A program made the translations under genes and the position numbers. A stretch of 51,039 nucleotides of DNA from an uncultured Bacteroidales bacterium (lineage in GTDB: Bacteria > Bacteroidota > Bacteroidia > Bacteroidales > Paludibacteraceae): positions 1 to 51,039 of the forward strand of contig ONBH01000014.1 in assembly GCA_900316005.1 (NCBI GenBank), read 5' to 3'. The stretch's first letter is position 1; every line of letters starts with the position of its first letter. Below are positions 8,399 to 17,017 of the stretch, in pieces. The notes under the pieces are model-generated. The model made no database searches. It saw only the letters and a program-made list of their open reading frames with translations, and had not been told where the DNA came from.

Positions 8399-8854
8399 AT
8401 GAGTACATTTATTGGAAATATCGAGGCACGGCTTGACGAAAAAGGGCGCATTTTCGTACCTGCCGGCTATCGTAAGATATTGGGCGAGGAGCAATCCCGC
8501 CGCATAGTCATGCGCCGCGATACGGACAATGAGTGTCTGATATTCTACCCCGAATCGGTATGGAACCGAAAAGTGGAGGCTTTGCGCCAAGCCTTGGATG
8601 AATGGGATCCGGAAGACCAGATGCTGTTGATGCAGTTTATGGCCGATGCGGAGACCCTGGAGCCTGACACGCAGGGTCGTGTACTGCTGCAGAAGAAGAA
8701 CTTAGAAACCATCGGAGCCAAGCAGGATGTGCTGTTTGTAGGCATGTTAGACCGCTTTGCCCTGTGGAACCCCGCTAAGTTTGAAGAGAAGAAACTGGAT
8801 AACCGCGAACTGGCGGATCGCATTCGCCTCAAAATGAGAAAGAGCCATGAGTGA
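8399..8854 (+). CDS. mraZ: Transcriptional regulator MraZ
   Basis: The 151-residue protein contains the two AbrB/MazE-like half-domains of MraZ, each with its conserved loop: DEKGRIFVPAGYR (residues ~14-26) and DTQGRVLLQ (~residues 95-103). It starts MSTFIGNIEARLDEKGR, the usual MraZ N-terminus. MraZ forms ring oligomers and represses its own dcw operon in known systems. It is the first gene of the cluster, downstream of TGGGG repeats that fit its operator, and overlaps rsmH by 8 bp. Confidence 0.96.
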   Translation: MSTFIGNIEARLDEKGRIFVPAGYRKILGEEQSRRIVMRRDTDNECLIFYPESVWNRKVEALRQALDEWDPEDQMLLMQFMADAETLEPDTQGRVLLQKKNLETIGAKQDVLFVGMLDRFALWNPAKFEEKKLDNRELADRIRLKMRKSHE

Positions 8855-9788
8855 GCCTGTTTACCACATACCCGCCCTACTGGATGCCACCATCCGTGGT
8901 TTGGCGATACGACCTGAGGGCACCTATGCCGACCTCACCTTCGGCGGAGGCGGTCACAGCCGCGCTATCATGGGTCAGTTGGGCGAGAGCGGTAAGCTCT
9001 ACTCGTTTGACCAAGACCGCGAGGCGTACGAGAATGAGTTAGCCCGTGAGGATGGCATGCGCCTGTCGGAAGACAGCCGTTGGCAGTTTGTACACGGCAA
9101 TTTCCGGTATCTGAGCAACTACCTGGACTACTACGGCGTGAGCGCCCTGGACGGTGTGCTGGCGGATTTGGGGGTATCATTCCACCATTTTGACAGCGCC
9201 GACCGCGGCTTCTCGTTCCGCATGAACGGCCCGTTGGATATGCGCATGAATCGTCAGGGAGGCCGTACAGCGGCGGACATCGTCAACAGTTACGACGAAG
9301 AATCCCTCGCGCGCGTATTATATTTATATGGTGAGATGCACAACGCCCGTCAGGTGGCACGGCGTCTGGTACAGGCTCGGCAGTCTGCGCAGATAGAGAC
9401 GACGGAGCAGCTGACAACGCTACTGACGCCGCTATGCGGGCACGACAAAGAGAAGAAAGACCTGGCGCGGCTGTTCCAAGCCCTGCGTATCGAGGTCAAC
9501 GATGAGATGGGTTCGCTGCGCGAGATGCTACTGGCTGCGCGCGAGTGGCTGCGCCCGGGCGGCCGGATAGCCATACTGACTTACCAATCGCTGGAAGACC
9601 GCATCGTCAAGAACTTTCTGCGCAGCGGCAACATCGAAGGCGATATACAAAAGGACTTCTACGGCAATATCCAGACGCCCTTCCGCCTTATCGAGAAAGG
9701 GCTGACAGCCGATGCCGACGAAGTAGCCCGTAACCCGCGCTCGCGCAGCGCCAAACTGCGTGTAGCCGAAAAGATAGAAGAAGCATGA
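8847..9788 (+). CDS. rsmH: 16S rRNA (cytosine-1402-N4)-methyltransferase RsmH
   Basis: The protein has 313 residues, the normal RsmH length. It shows YHIPALLDATIRGL, the SAM-binding TYADLTFGGGGHSRAI (residues ~26-41), DGVLADLGVSFHHFDSADRGFSFR (residues ~100-125), and the C-terminal YQSLEDRIVKNFLR and NPRSRSAKLRVAEK. It methylates C1402 in the ribosomal decoding site. Translation is probably coupled to mraZ (8-bp overlap) and to the next gene (4-bp ATGA overlap). Confidence 0.97.
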   Translation: MSEPVYHIPALLDATIRGLAIRPEGTYADLTFGGGGHSRAIMGQLGESGKLYSFDQDREAYENELAREDGMRLSEDSRWQFVHGNFRYLSNYLDYYGVSALDGVLADLGVSFHHFDSADRGFSFRMNGPLDMRMNRQGGRTAADIVNSYDEESLARVLYLYGEMHNARQVARRLVQARQSAQIETTEQLTTLLTPLCGHDKEKKDLARLFQALRIEVNDEMGSLREMLLAAREWLRPGGRIAILTYQSLEDRIVKNFLRSGNIEGDIQKDFYGNIQTPFRLIEKGLTADADEVARNPRSRSAKLRVAEKIEEA

Positions 9789-10102
9789 AACCGTGGAATG
9801 TCAGATTGCAGGAGGTGCTGAACGGTCAGATACTGACCGGCGAGTTCTTTCGCAAGCAGTACAAGCTGATCCTAATCATTGTGTTAGGGTTGTTCGTCTA
9901 TGTATGGTTAGGCATCCGCGCCCAGCGCGAGAACCATCATCTGACCCAACTGCGCAAGGAGTTACAAGATGCGGAATACGAGAAACTGACCATCCATGCC
10001 AACCTGACCGACCTGACTAAACAATCTGAGATTGCACGCGAACTGCAGGAACGCGGAAGCGCCATCAAAGAGAATACCCAACCCGTTATAGCCATTGAAT
10101 AG
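9785..10102 (+). CDS. ftsL: FtsL-like division protein
   Basis: This 105-residue bitopic protein has a short cytoplasmic N-terminus, one membrane span (residues ~27-44, LILIIVLGLFVYVWLGI) and an extracytoplasmic coiled-coil-like tail with heptad spacing (LTQLRKELQDAEYEKLTI). Sequence conservation of FtsL is very low, so the name rests on size, topology and position between rsmH and ftsI, which is where ftsL lies in dcw clusters. It would act with FtsB/DivIC and FtsQ in activating septal peptidoglycan synthesis. Confidence 0.85.
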   Translation: MKPWNVRLQEVLNGQILTGEFFRKQYKLILIIVLGLFVYVWLGIRAQRENHHLTQLRKELQDAEYEKLTIHANLTDLTKQSEIARELQERGSAIKENTQPVIAIE

Positions 10103-10108
10103 AACACC

Positions 10109-11923
10109 ATGAGCGAGAACATGAAATATGCCGTCATCCGTTTTGCTATCATCTTTATATTGATAGCTCTGATGTTCGTGGGTGTACTCGCCAAGATTGT
10201 CTATACGCAGACAGTGGAACGTGACAAATGGCTGAAGATAGCTGAGCAGCAGATCAAGACCAATCAGGTCATTCCGCCCACGCGCGGCAAGATCATGGAT
10301 ATAAACGGCAACCTGTTAGCAGCCAGTCTGCCACAATACGAGGTCCGCATGGATACCCGCGTGGAGGCCCTACACCTGGGCGGTGACACCCTGTTCTACC
10401 AATACGTGGACAGCATGGCTGCCGGTCTGGCCCGCATCGTGGGGGACCGCACGGAGCAGGAGTATCGCGCCATCATGGTTCGCGCTTTCAAGAGCAAGAT
10501 GGCCATGGCGCGCGATATACGGCTCTGCAAGGTGCGCGTTAACTATGTGCAGAAAAAGGAGATACAGAGACTGCCCCTCATCCGCCGCGGGGTGTATAAG
10601 AGCGGCGTTTACTTCAAGGACATGCACCAGCGCGCTAAGCCCTACGGCAGCCTCGCCAGCCGAACGATAGGGGGCATCTACCCCGAGACGGGTATTGGCA
10701 AGGCAGGTTTGGAGAAGTCGTTTGAGGAATACCTGCACGGCACAGAGGGCCTCAGCACACGCCAACGCGTGGCAGGTCACATGGAGAACATCCCCGTAAA
10801 GGAAGCCGAAGACGGCTGTGATATCGTCACCACGCTGGACGCCAACCTGCTGGATATCTGCGAAAAAGCCCTGCGGTCGCGTCTGGAGCGGACACAAGCC
10901 GACTGGGGTTGCTGTATTCTGATGGAGACCCACAGCGGCGAGATAAAAGCCATCTGCAACCTGGACCGCACCGAAGACGGGCACTACACGGAGAGTTTCA
11001 ACCATGCCGTGACGCGCGTGGAACCGGGTTCGACCTTCAAGACCATTGCCCTGATGGCAGCCCTGGATGACGGCAAGGTAGATCTATACGACACGGTACG
11101 TGTCTATCGCCGCGGCTGGGACTACGGTGCTGCGCACCATACGGACGCCCACCCCAAGGATACCGTCTATACGCTCAGGAGCGCATTGGCCATCTCCAGC
11201 AATATCGCGCTGGCGAAAATCATCACCGAGAGCTACGAGAAAGATGCCGGCAAGTTCATCAACAAGCTGAAACGCATGGGCATCTGCGACAGCGTCATGA
11301 GCGAGATTCCCGGTGCCTCCAACCCGCGTATCGAGATGCCAGCCAAAGGCGACCTGGTGACGCTCAGTAAGATGTCGTACGGCTATTCGGTAGAGCTCAG
11401 CCCGATGCAGATACTCACGTTCTACAACGGCATCGCCAACAACGGAAAGATGATTCGCCCCATCCTGGTCAAGTCCATCCAGCGCGAGGGCGAGGATATC
11501 AAGACCTTCAGCACCGAGACCATCAAGTCGTCGCTATGCCGCAAGCAGACGCTGGAGGATATCCGCTTGGCGCTGCACGATGTGGTTTGGGACAACCACT
11601 TAGGAACGGCATCCGTCAATCCCTGGGGTTACCGCAAGGCACAAAGCGAACTGGTACACATCGCCGGCAAGACGGGCACGGCACAGCTGTTCTACAAGGG
11701 ACATTACCGCAAAGACATGCACCGCATGACCTTTGTGGGGTACTTCCCAGAGGAGGCACCCGAATACACCTGTATCTGCATGATCGAACGCCCGCGCAAC
11801 AATGGAGCTTACGACGCCGGCATGGACTGCGGAACCGTGGTGCGCCAGATAGCCGAAAAGACTATGGCATATGCCGGAGTCTATGTATTGAAAAACGGAG
11901 AATTAATATTTAAGAAGAAATGA
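10109..11923 (+). CDS. ftsI: Peptidoglycan D,D-transpeptidase FtsI (class B PBP3)
   Basis: The 604-residue protein has one N-terminal membrane span (residues ~8-29) and a dimerisation domain with IPPTRGKIMDINGNLLA (residues ~55-71). The three penicillin-binding motifs are present: S308-T-F-K311, S363-S-N365 and K521-T-G523. No PASTA domain follows; the protein ends soon after the transpeptidase fold. It cross-links septal peptidoglycan and is the target of beta-lactams. It starts 6 bp after ftsL and its stop codon overlaps the murE start by 4 bp. Confidence 0.95.
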   Translation: MSENMKYAVIRFAIIFILIALMFVGVLAKIVYTQTVERDKWLKIAEQQIKTNQVIPPTRGKIMDINGNLLAASLPQYEVRMDTRVEALHLGGDTLFYQYVDSMAAGLARIVGDRTEQEYRAIMVRAFKSKMAMARDIRLCKVRVNYVQKKEIQRLPLIRRGVYKSGVYFKDMHQRAKPYGSLASRTIGGIYPETGIGKAGLEKSFEEYLHGTEGLSTRQRVAGHMENIPVKEAEDGCDIVTTLDANLLDICEKALRSRLERTQADWGCCILMETHSGEIKAICNLDRTEDGHYTESFNHAVTRVEPGSTFKTIALMAALDDGKVDLYDTVRVYRRGWDYGAAHHTDAHPKDTVYTLRSALAISSNIALAKIITESYEKDAGKFINKLKRMGICDSVMSEIPGASNPRIEMPAKGDLVTLSKMSYGYSVELSPMQILTFYNGIANNGKMIRPILVKSIQREGEDIKTFSTETIKSSLCRKQTLEDIRLALHDVVWDNHLGTASVNPWGYRKAQSELVHIAGKTGTAQLFYKGHYRKDMHRMTFVGYFPEEAPEYTCICMIERPRNNGAYDAGMDCGTVVRQIAEKTMAYAGVYVLKNGELIFKKK

Positions 11924-13395
11924 TACTCAGCACCCTACTGGAGGAAATCAGCCCCCTCCAAATCATCGGAAAGACCGATATTGACATCACCGGTATTCAA
12001 TTTGATTCCCGTCGCGTGGAGCGGGGAAATCTCTTTGTGGCACAACGTGGTACATCTGTTGACGGCCACACATTCATCAACGAGTGCATCGCCCGCGGTG
12101 CCGCAGCGGTGGTGTGCGAGTCAACGGAAGGCATCACCGCCGAAGGGGCTACTATCATCGTGGTCGATTCGTCGGACCGGGCTCTGGGTCTTATAGCCTG
12201 CGCATGGTTCGGTCATCCGAGCCGCCGGCTCACGCTGGTGGGCGTCACGGGCACCAATGGTAAGACCACCATCGCTACCCTCCTGTACCGCCTGACGCGC
12301 GCCATGGGGCACAAGGCAGGTTTGCTATCCACCGTTGTCAACTACGTGGACGAAGAAGCCGTCCCCTCCACCCACACCACGCCCGATGCGCTGGCGCTGA
12401 ACGGGCTACTCAGCCGCATGGTAGAAGCCGGCTGCACGTACGCCTTCATGGAGGTATCGTCGCACTCCATCGCGCAGGAACGTATCGCGGGCCTGGATTT
12501 CGACGGCGCTCTCTTTACCAACCTCACGCGCGACCATATTGACTACCACAAAACCTTCGACAACTACCGCGACACCAAGAAACGCCTCTTTGACAACCTC
12601 CGTAAGGACGCTTTTGCCGTCACCAACAAGGATGACAAAAACGGCATGGTCATGGTGCAGAACTGCAAAGCCGCTATCCGTACCTACTCCACCCGCACGC
12701 TGGCGGACTACAAGGGAACAATACTGGAGGAAGGCTTCGAAGGCATGCTGCTGCTTATCAACAATCGCGAGGTCTTTGTGCCACTGGTCGGCCGCTTCAA
12801 CCTGCAAAACCTGCTTTGCATCTATGGCGCGGCCGTCTCGCTGGGCTTCGAGCCGGACGAGGTGCTGCGTATCATGAGCACGCTACACGCCGTCAACGGA
12901 CGCTTTGAGACCATCCATAGCCCCAAGGGCTGGACCGCCATCGTGGACTACGCCCACACCCCCGACGCTGTGGAGAACGTCATCCAGACCATCAACGAGA
13001 TACTGGATAGCCCCTCACGGGAACCGGCAAGCGATAACCGGAAGCCGAAACTTATCACCATCGTCGGCTGCGGCGGCAATCGCGACAAGGGCAAACGCCC
13101 CATGATGGCGCAGATAGCCAAGCGTAACTCCGATCAACTGATACTGACCAGCGACAACCCGCGCGATGAGGAACCCGCGGATATCCTGCGCGATATGGCT
13201 GCCGGGCTTACGGAGGATGAGTTGCGCTCCACCCTTATCATCGAGGACCGCGAGTCCGCCATCAAGACCGCCTGCATCCTCGCCCAAAAAGGTGACGTCA
13301 TCCTCATCGCCGGCAAAGGACACGAAGACTATCAGATCATCAAGGGCGTCAAACACCACTTCGACGACCACGAAATCGTGCGACAGAACCTTTGA
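11920..13395 (+). CDS. murE: UDP-MurNAc-L-Ala-D-Glu:meso-diaminopimelate ligase MurE
   Basis: The 491-residue Mur ligase has the ATP-binding loop GVTGTNGKTT at residues 108-117, EVSSHSIAQERIAGLDFDGALFTNLTRDHIDYH in the central domain, VDYAHTPDAVENVI, and D412-N-P-R415. The DNPR motif marks specificity for meso-diaminopimelate rather than lysine. It adds the third residue of the peptidoglycan stem peptide in the cytoplasm. Residues ~367-378 (REPASDNRKP) between the two halves of the C-terminal domain look like an insertion with degenerate 7-bp periodicity. It overlaps ftsI by 4 bp. Confidence 0.96.
   Translation: MILSTLLEEISPLQIIGKTDIDITGIQFDSRRVERGNLFVAQRGTSVDGHTFINECIARGAAAVVCESTEGITAEGATIIVVDSSDRALGLIACAWFGHPSRRLTLVGVTGTNGKTTIATLLYRLTRAMGHKAGLLSTVVNYVDEEAVPSTHTTPDALALNGLLSRMVEAGCTYAFMEVSSHSIAQERIAGLDFDGALFTNLTRDHIDYHKTFDNYRDTKKRLFDNLRKDAFAVTNKDDKNGMVMVQNCKAAIRTYSTRTLADYKGTILEEGFEGMLLLINNREVFVPLVGRFNLQNLLCIYGAAVSLGFEPDEVLRIMSTLHAVNGRFETIHSPKGWTAIVDYAHTPDAVENVIQTINEILDSPSREPASDNRKPKLITIVGCGGNRDKGKRPMMAQIAKRNSDQLILTSDNPRDEEPADILRDMAAGLTEDELRSTLIIEDRESAIKTACILAQKGDVILIAGKGHEDYQIIKGVKHHFDDHEIVRQNL
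13019..13053 (+). repeat. Degenerate heptanucleotide repeat inside murE
   Basis: Units GGAACCG, GCAAGCG, ATAACCG and GAAGCCG follow each other at 7-bp spacing with CCG/GCG at the unit end. They encode a hydrophilic linker (REPASDNRKP) before the conserved KLITIVGCGGNRDKGKRP block. This is the weakest of the coding-sequence heptamer tracts. Confidence 0.5.
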
Positions 13396-13424
13396 TAAAA
13401 TATACATCAAGACACAACAAACAT

Positions 13425-14282
13425 ATGGACGATAACTTTGCCATTCAACTCTTTGAAAACAAACAAGTACGTTTCGTTTGGGATAAAGAACATGAAAAAT
13501 ATTATTTTTCTGTTGTGGATATAGTAGGAGTACTTACCGAAAGTATCGATTACCAAACAGCCCGCAAATATTGGAAGGTATTGAAAGGCCGACTAATCAA
13601 AGAGGGTAATGAGTCGGTAACAAATTGTTACCAACTGAAACTGCCGTCTTCCGATGGCAAGAAATACAAAACAGATGTAGCCGATATTGAACAAATCTTC
13701 CGCCTCATCCAATCGATACCCTCGAAAAAAGCAGAACCTGTCAAGCGATGGCTTGCCGAAGTCGGATCACAACGTATTGATCAGATGATTGATCCGGAGT
13801 TGACATTTCAAATGGCGGTTGAAGACTACAGACGTCAAGGCTATTCCGACAAATGGATAGAGAATCGGATGAAGTCTATTCGTACCCGCAATGAGCTGAC
13901 AGACGAATGGAAACGAACGGGAATTACAGAGCAACGCGACTTTGCCATTCTCACAAACATTCTAACAAAAGCGTGGAGCGGAATGACAACCGGCGAATAC
14001 AAAGAATTCAAAGGGTTACGTAAGGAAAACCTGCGAGATAACATGACCAACTTAGAGTTAGCGCTCAACACACTCGCGGAAGCTGCGACGACAGAAATAT
14101 CTCGCAATCAAAATCCGCAAAACATGACAGAAAGCAAACGAATAGCAAAAAGTGGCGGCAATGCAGCCAAAGCCGCCCGCAAAGAAATCGAGAAACAAAT
14201 TGGACATAGTATTGTCTCACAAGAACGTGCATCCGACTACATACGCCCCTTAGAAGAAACAAAAGAATTGCCAAACCAATAA
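13425..14282 (+). CDS. Bro-N domain protein (phage antirepressor-like), inserted in the dcw cluster
   Basis: The chosen ATG gives 285 residues starting MDDNFAIQLFENKQVRFVWD. Residues ~5-115 match the Bro-N/BRO family pattern: VRFVWDKEHEKYYFSVVDIVGVL, DYQTARKYWKVLKGRL and LPSSDGKKYKTDVADIEQIFRLIQSIPS, then KRWLAEVGSQRID. The C-terminal part is charged and helical. Such domains are common in phage antirepressors and bind DNA; chromosomal Bacteroidales copies are known but their role is unclear. The gene sits between murE (29-bp gap) and mraY (18-bp gap) in the same direction, so it is presumably co-transcribed. Its base composition is more AT-rich than its neighbours, pointing to later insertion. 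Confidence 0.85.
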   Translation: MDDNFAIQLFENKQVRFVWDKEHEKYYFSVVDIVGVLTESIDYQTARKYWKVLKGRLIKEGNESVTNCYQLKLPSSDGKKYKTDVADIEQIFRLIQSIPSKKAEPVKRWLAEVGSQRIDQMIDPELTFQMAVEDYRRQGYSDKWIENRMKSIRTRNELTDEWKRTGITEQRDFAILTNILTKAWSGMTTGEYKEFKGLRKENLRDNMTNLELALNTLAEAATTEISRNQNPQNMTESKRIAKSGGNAAKAARKEIEKQIGHSIVSQERASDYIRPLEETKELPNQ

Positions 14283-14300
14283 TATAAACACTCAACTAAC

Positions 14301-15584
14301 ATGTTATACCACCTCTTTGACTATCTGACAACGGCTTACGGGCACCTTATCGGCGCACGATTGTTCACCTATATCTCCTTCCGCGCCATCACGGCAGGCA
14401 TCATCGGCCTGTGCATGAGTATCTGGTTCGGCAAGGCTTTCATCCGCTACATGAAGCGGCACAACATCTCTGAGACACAGCGCGACGAGAAGACCGACCC
14501 CTTCAACGTAGGCAAAAAAGGCGTACCGACGATGGGCGGACTCGTAGTCATTGCCGCCGTGCTGGTACCCTGCCTACTGTTAGGCAAGCTGACCAACATC
14601 TATATGATTCTGCTGCTCATCACAACGATCCTGATGGGCGCATTGGGCTTTGCAGACGACTACATCAAGACCTTCCGCAAGAATAAAGACGGCCTGAACG
14701 GCTGGGTCAAGATAGCCGGTCAGGTGACATTGGGCCTTATCGTCGGGCTGACGCTCCGTTTCTGCCCTGCAGCCACAATGAATGAGGTGGTCACCAGCCA
14801 TATCGAGAATAATGTGGTGGTGGTCGAAAAGACGCCGGAGATCAAGTCCACGCAGACCACAATCCCCTTCGTCAAGCATCATAACTTCAACTATGCCGAC
14901 CTCTTCTCGTGGTTGGGCGAAGAGAACAAATACCGCGCAGGGTGGATATTCTTTGTGCTGCTGACGATTTTTGTGGTAGCAGCCGTCAGCAATGGTGCCA
15001 ACCTCAACGACGGAATGGACGGTATGTGTGCGGGTAACTCCGCCATCATTGCCATCGCCTTGCTGATATTGGCGTACACCAGCGGTAGCGTGGTGTGGGC
15101 ACAGTATTTCGATGTGATGTACATACCGGGCAGCGAAGAGTTGGTTGTTTTCCTGGCATCCTTTGTGGGCGCGCTGGTCGGATACCTGTGGTGGAATGGT
15201 TTCCCTGCGCAGGTCTTTCTGGGCGACACGGGCAGTCTGACCGTAGGCGGTATTATCGGTGTCACAGCCATGGTTATCCACAAGGAGCTGATGATTCCCA
15301 TCCTCTGCGGCGTGTTCCTCATGGAGAGTATCAGCGTCATCCTGCAGACGCAAGTCTATAAGTTCTACAAGGCACGCGGCAAACATGTACGCGTCTTCAA
15401 GCGCGCCCCGCTCCACGACCATTTCCGCACCTCGGTTGAGCAGGTACTGAAGAACGACCCCACCTGCATCATCCGCTTTAAAGGCAGCAACGAGCTGCAC
15501 CACGAAACCAAAATCGTGCTCCGTTTCTGCATTATCACGCTGATTTTAGCAGCAATTACAATTTTGACCCTCAAAATAAGATAA
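14301..15584 (+). CDS. mraY: Phospho-MurNAc-pentapeptide-transferase MraY
   Basis: The 427-residue integral membrane protein has the family motifs KKGVPTMGGLVVI, GFADDYIKTF (catalytic Asp pair), NLNDGMDGMCAGN and FLGDTGSLTVGG, and ends with LHDHFR and several spans. It transfers phospho-MurNAc-pentapeptide to undecaprenyl phosphate, forming lipid I. It is longer than the ~360-residue E. coli enzyme because of a loop at residues ~160-210 (SHIENNVVVVEKTPEIKS region), as is common in Bacteroidota. It follows the inserted Bro-N gene. Confidence 0.96.
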   Translation: MLYHLFDYLTTAYGHLIGARLFTYISFRAITAGIIGLCMSIWFGKAFIRYMKRHNISETQRDEKTDPFNVGKKGVPTMGGLVVIAAVLVPCLLLGKLTNIYMILLLITTILMGALGFADDYIKTFRKNKDGLNGWVKIAGQVTLGLIVGLTLRFCPAATMNEVVTSHIENNVVVVEKTPEIKSTQTTIPFVKHHNFNYADLFSWLGEENKYRAGWIFFVLLTIFVVAAVSNGANLNDGMDGMCAGNSAIIAIALLILAYTSGSVVWAQYFDVMYIPGSEELVVFLASFVGALVGYLWWNGFPAQVFLGDTGSLTVGGIIGVTAMVIHKELMIPILCGVFLMESISVILQTQVYKFYKARGKHVRVFKRAPLHDHFRTSVEQVLKNDPTCIIRFKGSNELHHETKIVLRFCIITLILAAITILTLKIR

Positions 15585-15595
15585 CCCCTCAAACT

Positions 15596-17005
15596 ATGGA
15601 AAAAAAGGACTTCGTTATTATCCTCGGCGCCGGTGAAAGCGGCGTGGGAGCAGCTATCTTGGCAAAAGTAAAAGGATTCCGTGTTTTTGTGTCTGACATG
15701 GGCATGGTGAAGGATGAGTACAAAGCCTTGCTTATCAGTCATGCCATTGATTTTGAGGAAGGCGGACATACCTTTGACAAACTCAAAGACGCAGAGATCA
15801 TCATCAAATCGCCCGGCATTCCGGATAATGCCCCCATCATCCGGCAGCTTCAGGAGTACAACGCAACCCGAGAGCCGAGAACCCAGAACCGAGAACCCAT
15901 CCGAATCATCTCCGAAATCGAATTTGCTGCGCGTTACACGCAGGCGAAGATGATCTGCATCACCGGCTCCAACGGCAAGACCACCACCACCTCGCTTATC
16001 TACGACATGCTCTCGCGTGCCGGCTTGGATGTAGGGCTGGCGGGTAACATCGGCAACAGCCTCGCCCTGCAGGTTGCGCTGCATGACAGGCAGTACTATG
16101 TCATCGAGCTGTCGTCCTTCCAATTGGATAATATGTACGACTTCCGCGCCGACATAGCCATCCTCATGAATATCACCCCCGACCACCTCGACCGCTACGA
16201 CAACTGCTTCCAGAACTACGTCAATGCCAAGTTCCGCATCACGCAGAACCAGACGCCCCAAGATGCCTTCATCTACTGGTCGGAAGACCCGGTCATCAAC
16301 CGCGAGATAGCACGTATCCAACCCAAGGCGACGCTCTACCCCTTCGGTCAGAACGAACATAACGTGGCTTATATCGACGGTTCGCACCTTGTAGTCGCTG
16401 CGCCTCAGGCGGTTGAGCCCCTGCGCATCCCCATCGAGCAACTCAGCCTGCAGGGCCAACATAACCGCCTCAACTCGATGGCAGCTTCGCTGGCTGCACA
16501 GATACTGAACATCCGCAACGAGGTCATACGCGAGTCGCTGACCACCTTTGCCGGTGTACCGCACCGGCTGCAGTACGTGGCTACGGTCAATAATATCCGC
16601 TTCATCAACGACTCAAAGGCTACCAACGTCAACTCCTGCTGGTATGCTCTGGAATCGATGACCACGCCTACCGTGCTCATCCTGGGCGGCAAAGACAAAG
16701 GTAACGACTACTCAGAGATAGACGAACTGGTGCGTCAGAAATGTCACACCCTGGTCTTCATGGGTCTGCATAACGAGAAACTGCACGAGCACTTCGACAG
16801 TTTTGCCCGAGAACCCAGAACCGAGCACCGCGAACCCATCCGAATCATCGACACCAACAACCTGCACGACGCCGTCCGCCTCGCCTATGAGGCCGCACAC
16901 CCGGGCGATACCGTGCTGCTATCACCCTGCTGCGCATCGTTTGACCTATTTAAGAACTACGAGGAGCGCGGTGACCTGTTTATGAACGAAGTACGCCATC
17001 TCTAA
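15596..17005 (+). CDS. murD: UDP-MurNAc-L-alanine:D-glutamate ligase MurD, with two repeat-derived insertions
   Basis: The 469-residue Mur ligase has an N-terminal Rossmann-like start (VIILGAGESGVGAAILA), the ATP loop GSNGKTTTTS from residue 124, ELSSFQLDNM, NITPDHLDRYD and the C-terminal FINDSKATNVNS and LGGKDKGNDYSEI blocks. It adds D-glutamate to UDP-MurNAc-L-Ala. Two almost identical hydrophilic inserts occur at residues ~91-102 (REPRTQNREPIRII) and ~404-415 (REPRTEHREPIRII), each encoded by a 7-bp-period repeat; both lie in surface-linker positions before conserved strands. The active-site motifs are intact, so the enzyme is probably functional. Confidence 0.95.
   Translation: MEKKDFVIILGAGESGVGAAILAKVKGFRVFVSDMGMVKDEYKALLISHAIDFEEGGHTFDKLKDAEIIIKSPGIPDNAPIIRQLQEYNATREPRTQNREPIRIISEIEFAARYTQAKMICITGSNGKTTTTSLIYDMLSRAGLDVGLAGNIGNSLALQVALHDRQYYVIELSSFQLDNMYDFRADIAILMNITPDHLDRYDNCFQNYVNAKFRITQNQTPQDAFIYWSEDPVINREIARIQPKATLYPFGQNEHNVAYIDGSHLVVAAPQAVEPLRIPIEQLSLQGQHNRLNSMAASLAAQILNIRNEVIRESLTTFAGVPHRLQYVATVNNIRFINDSKATNVNSCWYALESMTTPTVLILGGKDKGNDYSEIDELVRQKCHTLVFMGLHNEKLHEHFDSFAREPRTEHREPIRIIDTNNLHDAVRLAYEAAHPGDTVLLSPCCASFDLFKNYEERGDLFMNEVRHL
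15867..15901 (+). repeat. Heptanucleotide repeat in murD, copy 1
   Basis: Units CCCGAGA, GCCGAGA, ACCCAGA, ACCGAGA and ACCCATC run in 7-bp register and continue into CGAATCA. They encode the REPRTQNREPIRI insert. The same sequence, with a few changes, recurs in the same gene at 16806. Confidence 0.85.
16806..16840 (+). repeat. Heptanucleotide repeat in murD, copy 2
   Basis: Units CCCGAGA, ACCCAGA, ACCGAGC, ACCGCGA and ACCCATC, again followed by CGAATCATC, read in the same translation frame as copy 1 and giving REPRTEHREPIRI. Confidence 0.85.
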
Positions 17006-17017
17006 CTCTAACCCGCC

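Noticed and set aside
15365..16564. 399-residue open frame antisense to mraY/murD
   Set aside because: Spans two well-defined genes on the other strand and has no family similarity I can see.
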